8,128 nt of DNA. Origin: Deltaproteobacteria bacterium (GTDB taxonomy: Bacteria; Myxococcota_A; UBA9160; SZUA-336). A program made the translations under genes and the position numbers. Below, in pieces: positions 1 through 6,433 of this stretch (its first letter is position 1; each line of letters opens with the position of its first letter). The stretch covers positions 1-8,128 of the forward strand of contig JAUXJB010000063.1 of NCBI GenBank assembly GCA_030624945.1, written 5' to 3'. The notes beneath the pieces are model-generated. The model saw only the letters and a list, made by a program, of their open reading frames with translations. It made no database searches and was not told the origin of the DNA.

Positions 1-1076
1 AGCTGGTGCGAAGACTGGACCTGGTTCATCTGCCCGACGATCTGGCCGACCGGCGTTCCGGTCAGCTCCTCGGCCTTGGAGCCCGGAGTGCGAGCGGCGC
101 GGCCGATCCGCGCCGTGTAGGGCGCGCACAGCAGCATCTGGAGGGGCATCGGCAAGGGGTCCGGATTCTTGGGATCCTCCCAGGCTTCGATGTACTTCGT
201 CTTGAGCTGACGCGCGGGCTTCCCGCTCAGTGAGCGCGAGCGAATCGTGTCCGACGAGGTCGCCCGCATGAGCCGCTCCATCATCCCGGACCCCGTGTTG
301 GACTCGCTCACCGTGAGCCAGATCGAGCCCGTCCACACTCCCTCCGCACCCAGGGCGAGCGCGGCGGCGATCTGCCTGCCGCTGCCGATGCCTCCCGCCG
401 CCAGCACCGGCGTCGGAGCCACCGCGTCCACCACCTCCGGGGTGAGGACCAGGGAGGTCACCTCTCCGGTGTGACCGCCGGCCTCGTAGCCCGAGGCGAC
501 AATGACGTCGACCCCGGCCTCCTTCTGCTTCACGGCCTGGCTCGCCCGGCCCACCAGCGCCGCCATCAACACGCCCTGCGAGTGGGCCATCTTGATCACG
601 TCCTCCGGGGGCGGTCCGAGCGCGTTGGCCAGCAGCTTGATCGGGTGCTTCAGCGCAACCTCGACCGCTGCACGCCCCCCGGATACCGACCAGCCCAGCA
701 TTCCGCCCGCGATCCCCTCTTCCCGGGGCCGCTCGGCGGCCTCGGAGAGCTCCGGCACGTCGTACTCCTCGAGCAGCTCTTCGAGGAACTTCTTGTGGCC
801 TTCGGGGATGAGCTTCCCGAGCTGGTCGCGATTCAGATCGCCCTCGTCTCGGCCCACGTACTTGGCAGGGATGACGGTATCCACGCCGTAGGGCTTGCCA
901 TCGACGTTATCGTCGATCCAGCTCAGCTCGAGCTCGAGCTGCTCCGGGCTGAACGCGAGCGCGCCCAGCACGCCGAAGCCACCCGCCCGGCTCACCGCCG
1001 CGACGACGTCTCGACAGTGGCTGAATGCGAAGATCGGGAACTCGATTCCGAACATGTCGCAGATGCGTGTGTGCAT
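1..1076 (-). CDS. Nitronate monooxygenase (2-nitropropane dioxygenase) family flavoprotein, 3' end outside window
   Basis: Members are FMN-dependent TIM-barrel enzymes that oxidise nitronates or act as related flavin oxidoreductases; some actinobacterial relatives lie in lipid or steroid catabolism regulons. About 358 codons are visible and the frame stays open to the window edge. From memory of mycobacterial relatives about 375 residues long, only the last 15-20 residues should be missing. Seen: an N-terminal FPIFAFSHCRDVVAAVS-type strand at residues 13-29, a YGVDTVIPAKYVG segment, the family hallmark GYEAGGHTGEV with the candidate catalytic His at 202, and the FMN-phosphate loop AGGIG at 227-231 followed by LALGAEGVWTGS. 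The ATG at 1076 has a strong SD (GGGAGGAAA) a few bases upstream. It is divergent from the TetR gene at 1216, so that repressor may control it. True substrate unknown; annotation as an enoyl reductase-like oxidoreductase is the main alternative. Confidence 0.9.
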   Translation of the reverse strand, partial: MHTRICDMFGIEFPIFAFSHCRDVVAAVSRAGGFGVLGALAFSPEQLELELSWIDDNVDGKPYGVDTVIPAKYVGRDEGDLNRDQLGKLIPEGHKKFLEELLEEYDVPELSEAAERPREEGIAGGMLGWSVSGGRAAVEVALKHPIKLLANALGPPPEDVIKMAHSQGVLMAALVGRASQAVKQKEAGVDVIVASGYEAGGHTGEVTSLVLTPEVVDAVAPTPVLAAGGIGSGRQIAAALALGAEGVWTGSIWLTVSESNTGSGMMERLMRATSSDTIRSRSLSGKPARQLKTKYIEAWEDPKNPDPLPMPLQMLLCAPYTARIGRAARTPGSKAEELTGTPVGQIVGQMNQVQSSHQ

Positions 1077-1103
1077 CGCCGTTTCCTCCCGGTGAGGCCC
1101 TTC

Positions 1104-1110
1104 GAGGAGG
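1104..1110 (+). promoter_or_regulatory. Strong Shine-Dalgarno-like GAGGAGG ahead of an alternative TetR start
   Basis: GAGGAGG lies 9 bases before an ATG at 1120 that is in frame with the TetR gene. Using it would add 32 residues, Arg-rich in the middle (DGRRRRLVLAR), to the regulator. The start at 1216 has no comparable SD. Third-position GC is only 19 of 32 codons in the extension, against about 29 of the first 34 codons after residue 1 of the short form. This argues that the extension is not under normal coding selection. Confidence 0.4.
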
Positions 1111-1120
1111 TCCGGAGCGA

Positions 1121-1135
1121 TGAAACCATGTTCCA
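1121..1135. promoter_or_regulatory. Candidate TetR/KstR-type operator (imperfect inverted repeat)
   Basis: TGAAAC-CAT-GTTCCA is an inverted repeat with 5 of 6 arm positions matching around a 3-base centre, located in the divergent spacer. KstR operators have AAC and GTT half-sites separated by 2 bases; here AAC and GTT are separated by 3. It is therefore only KstR-like, not a consensus match. It overlaps the alternative ATG at 1120. Confidence 0.22.
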
Positions 1136-1215
1136 ATGCCGAGCACAAGCGGCCCGCTCGGGACGGTCGACGTCGGCGACTGGTACTCGCGCGCGCGGCG
1201 GTTCAAGATAACCGC

Positions 1216-1797
1216 ATGCAGAATAGAGAGCAGAGGATCGTCGATACCGCCGTCGAGCTCGCCAGGGACGGCGGGTTCAAGGCGGTCCGGATGCGCGAGG
1301 TCGCGGCAAAGTCCGGCTGTGCCCTCGCGACCCTCTACCGCCACTTTCCCAAGAAGGACGATCTGGTGGTCGCCGCGCTGAGCCAGGAGGCGCGGTCGCT
1401 GGAACGGCGCATGCGGCGCCAGCCCCCGCGGGGAGAGACGGCACTCGAGCGCATCACGGCCCACTTCGCCGCCGCCACCCAGACGCTGTTCCGCAGGCCG
1501 GACCTGGCGGCCGAGATTCTGCGTGCGGCCGCCTCCGATGACCCGGAGCTCTGGGAGAAGGTCCGCGCCTTTCACGGCATCGCCGGCGATCTGGTGATTG
1601 CCGCGTTGCGCGGCGATCCCGGCTCGACGCTCGAGGAGGCATCCGCGCTGGAGCAGACGGTCTGCCAGGTTCTCCAGCAGGTCTGGTTCGCGGCCCTGTT
1701 CGGCCGGCTTCGCGGTCAGTTCGGAGACTCCGAGGTCTCCCTGCGCGTGCGCAGGGCGGCGGAGCTCGTTCTGCGGGGCGCAGATCTCGACGACTGA
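1216..1797 (+). CDS. TetR-family transcriptional regulator, KstR-like
   Basis: This is a DNA-binding repressor with an N-terminal helix-turn-helix and a C-terminal ligand and dimerisation domain, 193 residues from the chosen start. The HTH (about residues 5-45) is typical: IVDTAVELARDGGF, then VRMREVAAKSGCALATLYRHF, then PKKDDLVVAAL. The pattern GGFKAVRMREVA, ATLYRHFPKKDDLVVAALSQE resembles KstR, the acyl-CoA-responsive repressor of sterol/lipid catabolism in actinobacteria. The C-terminal segment (FRRPDLAAEILRAAASDDP, then LQQVWFAALFGRLRG) also fits that subgroup. The start was placed at 1216 because helix 1 follows directly and codon bias drops upstream; an ATG at 1120 with a good SD is the alternative. 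It is divergent from the oxidoreductase and 73 bases upstream of the acyltransferase, so both are candidate targets. The ligand is unknown; an acyl-CoA is a guess from family and neighbours. Confidence 0.88.
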   Translation: MQNREQRIVDTAVELARDGGFKAVRMREVAAKSGCALATLYRHFPKKDDLVVAALSQEARSLERRMRRQPPRGETALERITAHFAAATQTLFRRPDLAAEILRAAASDDPELWEKVRAFHGIAGDLVIAALRGDPGSTLEEASALEQTVCQVLQQVWFAALFGRLRGQFGDSEVSLRVRRAAELVLRGADLDD

Positions 1798-1828
1798 TCT
1801 GGCGTCCGCGATGCTCTGGCCGGGGTCG

Positions 1829-1858
1829 AGGGAGAAGCCTTCTTCGGGAGGCGTCCCT
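1829..1858 (+). other. Compound RNA stem-loop with cUUCGg tetraloop before the acyltransferase SD
   Basis: The inner stem GCCTTC (1837-1842) pairs with GGAGGC (1847-1852), with one G-U pair, around loop TTCG (1843-1846). This gives the especially stable cUUCGg tetraloop on the plus-strand RNA. An outer stem AGGGA (1829-1833) pairs perfectly with TCCCT (1854-1858) across a 3x1 internal loop. It lies between the TetR stop (1797) and the acyltransferase SD GGAGG (1861-1865). No T-run follows, so it is not a standard intrinsic terminator. It may modulate translation or stabilise the processed transcript. Confidence 0.45.
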
Positions 1859-1870
1859 GCGGAGGTTCCC

Positions 1871-3235
1871 ATGGAGCGAATGAGCCCACAGGACGCCTTC
1901 TGCCTGCGCGTCGAGGACGAGGCGAACCACATGCACAGCGCGTCCGTGGCCGTCTTCGCCGGTCCGGCGCCCGGCTACGACGAGACGGTGGAGATGGTCA
2001 AGTCGAAGCTGCACCTCGTGCCTCGCTACCGGCGAAGGATACGCTTCGTCCCCCTCGAGCTGGGTCGCCCCGTCTGGGTGGACGATCCGCACTTCAACAT
2101 CGAGTACCACGTCCGACACACCTCGCTGCCGCGCCCCGGTTCCGACGATCAACTCTGCAATCTGGTCGGCAGGGTGATGTCCCAACAGCTCGATCGGGCC
2201 AAGCCCCTGTGGGAGCTCTGGATCACGGAGGGACTCGGCGAAGGACAGTGGGCCATCCTGTCCAAGATTCACCACGCCCTGGTCGATGGAGTCCCCGGCA
2301 CGGACCTGCTCAGCATGATCGTCGAGGAAAGCCCGAGCCCCAGGGGATCAAAGCCGGAGACCTGGAAGCCAGAGGCCCAGCCCTCGAACGCGCAGCTCCT
2401 GGGCGATGCGGTCCTCGAGCGCGTCTTGAGTCCCTACGAACAGCTGCGCACGCTGCGCGCGCTGGTGCGCGGACCTCGCCGCGTCGCGCGGGAGCTCCGC
2501 GAGTTTGGTCGGGGCCTGCTCGACCTCGAGAGCGAGCAACCCACGCCCTCTCTCACCGGCCCGATCGGGCCCCACCGGCGCTGGGGCTGGACGACCTCGA
2601 CCCTGGAGGACGTGAGGAAGATCCGCAAGGCGCATGGCGGGACGGTAAACGACGTCATCCTCGCGCTGGTCACGCGCGGTTTTCGCGACCTTCTGCGCGC
2701 CCGCGGCCAGCCGCCGATCGACACGGTCGTGCGCACGCTGGTCCCGGTGTCCGTGCGGGCCAAAACGGCGCGCGGCGTCCACAGCAACCGCGTGGCCCCG
2801 ACCTTCGCAGAGCTCCCGGTCGGGATCGCGGACCCGCTCCAGCGGCTCGACGTGCTTCGCAGGCAGATGGAGGGCCTGCGGGAGCGCGAGCGAGCCGTGC
2901 CGGCCGAGTCCCTGACACGGCTCTCCAGGTTCGCGTCTCCGGCGCTGCTCTCCGCAGGCACGCGTCTCGTCGCGCGATCGCGACAGCCCGCGCTGCAGAC
3001 CGTCACGATCAACGTCCCGGGTCCGCAGCAACCTCTCTACGCGGCGGGACGTCGCATGGTCGCGGTCCACCCGTACGTCCCCCTTCTCAATTGCGTGCGC
3101 ATCGGCGTCGCCATCTTCTCGTACGCTGGAGAACTCAGCTTCGGTGTCACAGGGGACTACGAAAGTGTCCCGGACATCGGAGTCCTGTGCGCCGGCATCG
3201 AGGAGGGCATGGACGAGCTGCTCGACCTCTCGTAG
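1871..3235 (+). CDS. Wax ester synthase/diacylglycerol acyltransferase (WS/DGAT)
   Basis: This is a bifunctional O-acyltransferase that esterifies long-chain acyl-CoA to fatty alcohols or diacylglycerol, forming wax esters or triacylglycerol at the membrane or lipid-droplet surface. It is 454 residues, the usual family length. Seen: N-terminal MERMSPQDAFCLRVED, PLW at 112-114, catalytic HHALVDG at 134-140 (HHxxxDG), ND at 260-261 within TVNDVILALV, and the C-terminal NVPGP at 381-385 followed by the conserved LNCVRIGVAIFSYAGELSFGV stretch. All key motifs are intact. The ATG at 1871 has GGAGG 5 bases upstream; an ATG at 1880 is a weaker alternative. It sits 73 bases after the TetR gene on the same strand, so co-transcription and control by that regulator are plausible. 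Substrate preference (wax versus TAG) cannot be told from sequence. Confidence 0.95.
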   Translation: MERMSPQDAFCLRVEDEANHMHSASVAVFAGPAPGYDETVEMVKSKLHLVPRYRRRIRFVPLELGRPVWVDDPHFNIEYHVRHTSLPRPGSDDQLCNLVGRVMSQQLDRAKPLWELWITEGLGEGQWAILSKIHHALVDGVPGTDLLSMIVEESPSPRGSKPETWKPEAQPSNAQLLGDAVLERVLSPYEQLRTLRALVRGPRRVARELREFGRGLLDLESEQPTPSLTGPIGPHRRWGWTTSTLEDVRKIRKAHGGTVNDVILALVTRGFRDLLRARGQPPIDTVVRTLVPVSVRAKTARGVHSNRVAPTFAELPVGIADPLQRLDVLRRQMEGLRERERAVPAESLTRLSRFASPALLSAGTRLVARSRQPALQTVTINVPGPQQPLYAAGRRMVAVHPYVPLLNCVRIGVAIFSYAGELSFGVTGDYESVPDIGVLCAGIEEGMDELLDLS

Positions 3236-3255
3236 CGGGCGCGGGTCCGGGGGGT

Positions 3256-3582
3256 TCAGGAAGCGTCGCCCCAGGCGTCCCCGTAGTGGAGCGTGATCTC
3301 ATCGCCCGGCGCGATGGTGCGCACGGCGGAGAGCTCCTCGTCATCGAAGTCTGCATTCGGATTGGACGAGTGGTTCAGGTAGCGAAGCTCGTTCCGCCCC
3401 TCGATGCCATAGAACGACCCGTCGTCGCGCTCGACCCACAACACGTAGATACCGTCCCGCTCTACCTCGGGTCCCTCGTACACGCCGATCACGGTGCCTT
3501 CGCCGATGGGCTCCCTGGCAAACACCCCCTTCCCGTGAATCGAACTCTCTCTCACGACGACGAGATCACTCAGACGCTTCAA
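3256..3582 (-). CDS. Minimal stand-alone SET-domain protein (putative lysine methyltransferase)
   Basis: At 108 residues this is almost exactly one SET domain with no extra domains. Seen: HGKGVFA at 16-22, RYLNHSSNPNA at 67-77 (SAM-binding NHSxxPN class motif) and GDEITLHYGD at 93-102, with Tyr100 in the place of the catalytic tyrosine. There is no Cys-rich post-SET segment. SET proteins transfer methyl groups from SAM to lysine; the target of small bacterial versions is generally unknown. The start is TTG: the codon immediately before it is an in-frame TGA, there is GGAG 7 bases upstream, and no early ATG would preserve the N-terminal strand. Convergent with the acyltransferase (20-base gap) and divergent from the lipoprotein gene. 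Enzymatic activity is inferred from motifs only. Confidence 0.88.
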   Translation of the reverse strand: MKRLSDLVVVRESSIHGKGVFAREPIGEGTVIGVYEGPEVERDGIYVLWVERDDGSFYGIEGRNELRYLNHSSNPNADFDDEELSAVRTIAPGDEITLHYGDAWGDAS

Positions 3583-3611
3583 TCAAACGCTCCGGAGAAA
3601 AATGAACGCGC

Positions 3612-3639
3612 AGTTTAGCCCATGGCTGCGAGTCGTCCA
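3612..3639 (-). promoter_or_regulatory. Possible sigma-70 promoter for the SET gene
   Basis: On the minus strand TGGACG (3639-3634) and TAAACT (3617-3612) are separated by 16 bases, each matching 4 of 6 consensus positions. Transcription would start near 3605 and give a leader of about 20 bases before the TTG start at 3582. Weak motifs, placed sensibly. Confidence 0.28.
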
Positions 3640-3692
3640 GTTGCGATGCTCGCCATCGCCCGTCCACAGCCGATCTCGGTTATGCTCGCAGC
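3625..3692. repeat. Nested inverted repeats in the divergent SET/lipoprotein spacer
   Basis: Perfect 8-base arms GCTGCGAG (3625-3632) and CTCGCAGC (3685-3692) flank a second inverted repeat, GCGATG (3643-3648) and CATCGC (3654-3659), with a 5-base centre. The octamer ATGCTCGC also occurs twice in direct orientation (3646-3653 and 3682-3689), 36 bases apart. The right outer arm abuts the lipoprotein ATG at 3693. These are candidate binding sites for a dimeric regulator, or 5' structure; no regulator family can be assigned. Confidence 0.4.
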
Positions 3693-4871
3693 ATGAAGCG
3701 AATCGCCTTGGCCTTCGCCATTCTCCTGGTCGCCAGCATAGGCGCATGCAACTTCCTGCTTCCCGATCGTTACGTCATGAACGCGCCAATCTTCAGGTCG
3801 CTCATAGGTGTCGATCCACCCACGCCGGATGTGATCCAGAGTCGCCTGGTCGTGCCCGAGGGCTTCTCGATCGGGCAATACGCGAGCGGGATCGCGAACG
3901 CGCGCTTCATGCACTTCACCGAGACGGGAGACGTGCTCGTGAGCCAGCCGCGGGCGGGTCAGGTCACCCTCGTCGAGCGCGACGCCGACGGCGACGGTCG
4001 CGCGGACGCGGTACGCGTTCTCATAGGAGAGCTCAACCGGCCGCACGGTCTCGAGCTGCACGGCGGCTGGCTGTACATCGCCGAGATGGACGCGATCGGG
4101 CGCATCCGTTTCGACCCCGCGACACGTGCCGTCGAGGGCGAGTTTGAACGGATCGTGACGGGGTTGCCCTCGGGTGGGAACCACCGGACGCGCACGATCG
4201 GTTTCGGTCCAGACGGCTGGCTCTACGTCTCCGTGGGCTCGAGCTGCAACGTCTGCTGGGAGGAAGATGCGAGACGCGCTGCCATCCTGCGCTATCGCCC
4301 CGACGGGAGCGGGGAGGAGCTCTACGCCACCGGACTGCGCAATGCGGTGGGATTTGACTGGAGACCCGCCACGGGAGAGCTGTTCGCGACGGACAACGGC
4401 CGCGACCTGCTCGGCGACGACTCCCCCCCCTGCGAGCTCAACGTGGTCGAGGGCGGCGGCTTCTACGGCTGGCCGGTGGCCAACGGCGCTCGCATCCCGG
4501 ACCCCGATCTCGGAGCGGGCAACGAGAGCCGGATCCGGGCCTCCATCCCACCCGTCCATTCCTTCCGCGCCCACACCGCACCTCTCGGGATCACCTTCCT
4601 GCGGGGCGAGTCCACACCCGCGAGCCTCGCGGGAGCTGCCCTGGTGGCGCTTCACGGCTCCTGGAACCGCACGGAGAAGGACGGCTACGAAGTCGTATCG
4701 CTGCACTGGGGGCCGGACGGAACGATCAGCGAGCGCGAGTTCCTCACGGGCTTCGAAGTCGACGAGGACGTGATCGGCCGCCCGGTCGACGTCGCCCAGG
4801 GCCCCGACGGTGCCATCTACGTATCAGACGACTTCGCCGGCGTGATCTATCGCGTGGCCTTCGACGGCTGA
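3693..4871 (+). CDS. Lipoprotein of the PQQ-dependent sugar (L-sorbosone) dehydrogenase family
   Basis: This is a six-bladed beta-propeller of the soluble glucose dehydrogenase/sorbosone dehydrogenase type, expected to oxidise a sugar or aldehyde in the periplasm using PQQ. It has 392 residues. The N-terminus is a lipoprotein signal: MKR, a hydrophobic stretch, then IGAC with lipidation Cys at 19. Seen: a calcium-loop-like DADGDGRAD at 97-105, GNHRTR at 162-167 with His164 in the likely catalytic position, a CNVC pair at 185-188, GLRNAVG at 214-220, DNGRDLLGDDSPPCELN at 234-250, GGGFYGWP at 254-261, and HGSWNR at 321-326. The ATG at 3693 has little SD; TATGCT at 3681 could be a -10 giving a nearly leaderless mRNA. 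It ends 2 bases from the convergent transporter gene. Substrate and actual PQQ use are inferred from family, and no PQQ synthesis gene is in the window. Confidence 0.9.
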   Translation: MKRIALAFAILLVASIGACNFLLPDRYVMNAPIFRSLIGVDPPTPDVIQSRLVVPEGFSIGQYASGIANARFMHFTETGDVLVSQPRAGQVTLVERDADGDGRADAVRVLIGELNRPHGLELHGGWLYIAEMDAIGRIRFDPATRAVEGEFERIVTGLPSGGNHRTRTIGFGPDGWLYVSVGSSCNVCWEEDARRAAILRYRPDGSGEELYATGLRNAVGFDWRPATGELFATDNGRDLLGDDSPPCELNVVEGGGFYGWPVANGARIPDPDLGAGNESRIRASIPPVHSFRAHTAPLGITFLRGESTPASLAGAALVALHGSWNRTEKDGYEVVSLHWGPDGTISEREFLTGFEVDEDVIGRPVDVAQGPDGAIYVSDDFAGVIYRVAFDG

Positions 4872-4873
4872 GC

Positions 4874-6433
4874 TCAGTGTCCCTCCGATCGCACGCGTTC
4901 GAGCAGCTCGCGCGCGACCTCGGCGGTAGCGCGACCCGCCTCGTCCACCTCGAGGTTCAGGCGCTGCATCGCAGCCTCGTCCAGAATGCCCTCGAGACGT
5001 CCGAGTACCTCGACCACACGGGGCTCCTCGCGCGCCAGGCGGGGTCCGACCAGCACGATCGCGTCGTACGGTGGGATGACCCCGCGATCATCCTCGAGGA
5101 GGACCAGATCGAAAGCGGCGATGCGACCGTCGGTGGAGAACGCACTGATCACGTCGACGTCTCCGCTGGCCGCCGCCTGGTACATGAGCGAGGAATCCAT
5201 ACTGCGCTGCTTGCGAAAGCGCAGACCGTAGGTGTCGACCAGGGCCCTCCATTCGGGGCGTACGAAGAACTCGTAGTCGCCGCCGATCTCGAGCGAGCCC
5301 GCGATGGGCGTGAGGTCGTGGATGCTCCGCACGCCCAGCTCCCGCGCCCGATCCGCGCGCATGGCCAGGGCGTAGGTGTTCTCGAAACCGAGCGCCGCGG
5401 CCACGACGATCCCGTACTCGGCGGGCAGCGCCTCGCGCACGTCCCGCAGCACGGAGGCGCGGCTGCGACCCAGACCCTCGCGCTTGAGAATCGTCGCCCA
5501 GATGGTCCCGGAGTAGTCGATGTAGACGTCCACATCGCCCGTTCGCAGGGCGTCGAACAGGACCGTGGACCCCAGCGACTGCACGGTGCGCGTCGGACGC
5601 CCGCTCTCCCGCTCGATCCATTGCGAGAGAAAATCGCTCAGGATGTATTGCTCCGTGAACGTCTTCGATCCGATCGCGATCGGTCGAACGGAATCCCCCG
5701 CTCGCTCGAGTGCAAAGGAGCCCGCGGCAAACAGGTAGAGTGCCGCCAGGACGCCACCGGCGATGGCGAGCAGTCCCGGGCGCCGCCTGCGCACGCCCGC
5801 CTCGAATAGCCGAATGATTTGATCGAGCAGAACCGCGAGCCCCGCCGCGGCGACGCAGCCCACCAGCACCGCGGTCAGGTTTCGCGTCTGCAGCCCACTG
5901 AAGATGTAGTTCCCCAGGCTGGTCGCGCCGACGGGCGTCGAGAGCGTAGCCGTTCCGACCACCCAGACGCTGGCGGTGCGGACGCCCGCCACCATCACGG
6001 GCAGGGCCAGAGGGATCTCGACGCGCAGCAGCCTCTGCGCATCCGTCATTCCCACACCCCGGGCCGCCTCGTTGAGAGCCGGATCGACCCCCTGGATCCC
6101 GGCCACCGTCATCTGCACGATTGGCAACATGCTGTACAGGGTGAGCGCGATCAGGGCGGGCAAGAACCCGATGCTCCGGAGCTCGATGCCCAGCACCGGA
6201 GCCGTCAGGGATCCCAGAGCCGCGAGAGCGGGCACCATCAGCGCGAGCAGGGCCAGACTGGGAATGGTCTGAATCACGCCGACGGTGGCGAGGACTCCCT
6301 GAGTGAGCGACGGCCGCCGGGTGATCCAGATGCCCAAGGGCATGCTGATGGCCGTTCCGAGCAGCAACGCCAGCAGCGAGAGCTGAAGGTGTGCCGTCAA
6401 GTAACCGGGGAGAAGACTCAGCTGCTCACTCAT
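4874..6433 (-). CDS. Fused permease and substrate-binding protein of an OpuC/EgtU-type ABC importer
   Basis: One 519-residue chain carries both the membrane channel and the solute receptor. Residues about 12-210 form the permease with several hydrophobic segments and the ATPase-contacting EAARGVGMT loop at 122-130. A further transmembrane helix at about 220-240 (LLAIAGGVLAALYLFAAG) tethers an OpuAC-type binding domain at about 250-515. Its landmarks are IGSKTFTEQYILSDFL from 254, DVYIDYSGTIW at 302-312, FSTDGRI at 432-438 and PPYDAI at 454-459. The start ATG overlaps the ATPase stop as ATGA, implying translational coupling. With the ATPase this makes a complete importer. Family substrates include glycine betaine, choline, carnitine and, for fused EgtU proteins, ergothioneine; sequence reading alone cannot choose. 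It converges on the lipoprotein gene with a 2-base gap. Confidence 0.93.
   Translation of the reverse strand: MSEQLSLLPGYLTAHLQLSLLALLLGTAISMPLGIWITRRPSLTQGVLATVGVIQTIPSLALLALMVPALAALGSLTAPVLGIELRSIGFLPALIALTLYSMLPIVQMTVAGIQGVDPALNEAARGVGMTDAQRLLRVEIPLALPVMVAGVRTASVWVVGTATLSTPVGATSLGNYIFSGLQTRNLTAVLVGCVAAAGLAVLLDQIIRLFEAGVRRRRPGLLAIAGGVLAALYLFAAGSFALERAGDSVRPIAIGSKTFTEQYILSDFLSQWIERESGRPTRTVQSLGSTVLFDALRTGDVDVYIDYSGTIWATILKREGLGRSRASVLRDVREALPAEYGIVVAAALGFENTYALAMRADRARELGVRSIHDLTPIAGSLEIGGDYEFFVRPEWRALVDTYGLRFRKQRSMDSSLMYQAAASGDVDVISAFSTDGRIAAFDLVLLEDDRGVIPPYDAIVLVGPRLAREEPRVVEVLGRLEGILDEAAMQRLNLEVDEAGRATAEVARELLERVRSEGH

Larger units (their letters stand above)
1077..1215. promoter_or_regulatory. 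Divergent control region between oxidoreductase and TetR genes
   Basis: This 139-base spacer (if TetR starts at 1216) must hold both promoters. Its minus-strand end carries the SD of the oxidoreductase. It also has a plus-strand GAGGAGG at 1104-1110, an imperfect inverted repeat at 1121-1135, the palindrome CGACGTCG at 1168-1175, and a (CG)5 run at 1188-1197. No convincing sigma-70 -35/-10 pair was found on either strand. Divergent placement next to a TetR gene is the usual setting for autoregulation plus control of the neighbour; this is inference. Confidence 0.45.

Noticed and set aside
102..109. Second GCCGATCC sigma-28 -10-like box
   Set aside because: Inside the oxidoreductase gene, and the position 11 bases upstream has no -35-like sequence; a chance match.
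1168..1175. CGACGTCG palindrome as an operator
   Set aside because: Eight-base GC-rich palindromes are common in such genomes and the flanks do not extend the symmetry.
1188..1197. (CG)5 alternating run as possible Z-DNA element
   Set aside because: Only ten bases and expected in GC-rich DNA; no supporting context.
471..1211. Plus-strand 246-residue open frame opposite the oxidoreductase
   Set aside because: Composition is His/Arg-rich as expected for antisense of GC-rich genes; the minus frame shows the EAGGH and AGGIG motifs of a real enzyme.
907..1932. Minus-strand 341-residue open frame covering the TetR gene
   Set aside because: Antisense shadow: no recognisable family pattern, and it overlaps a TetR with clear helix-turn-helix and the oxidoreductase start.
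3236..3255. Terminator between the acyltransferase and the SET gene
   Set aside because: The 20-base G-rich gap shows no stem of useful length and no T-run on either strand.
2209..3618. Plus-strand 469-residue frame inside the acyltransferase and across the SET gene
   Set aside because: Arg/Pro-rich with no domain pattern; the WS/DGAT frame carries all family motifs across the same bases.
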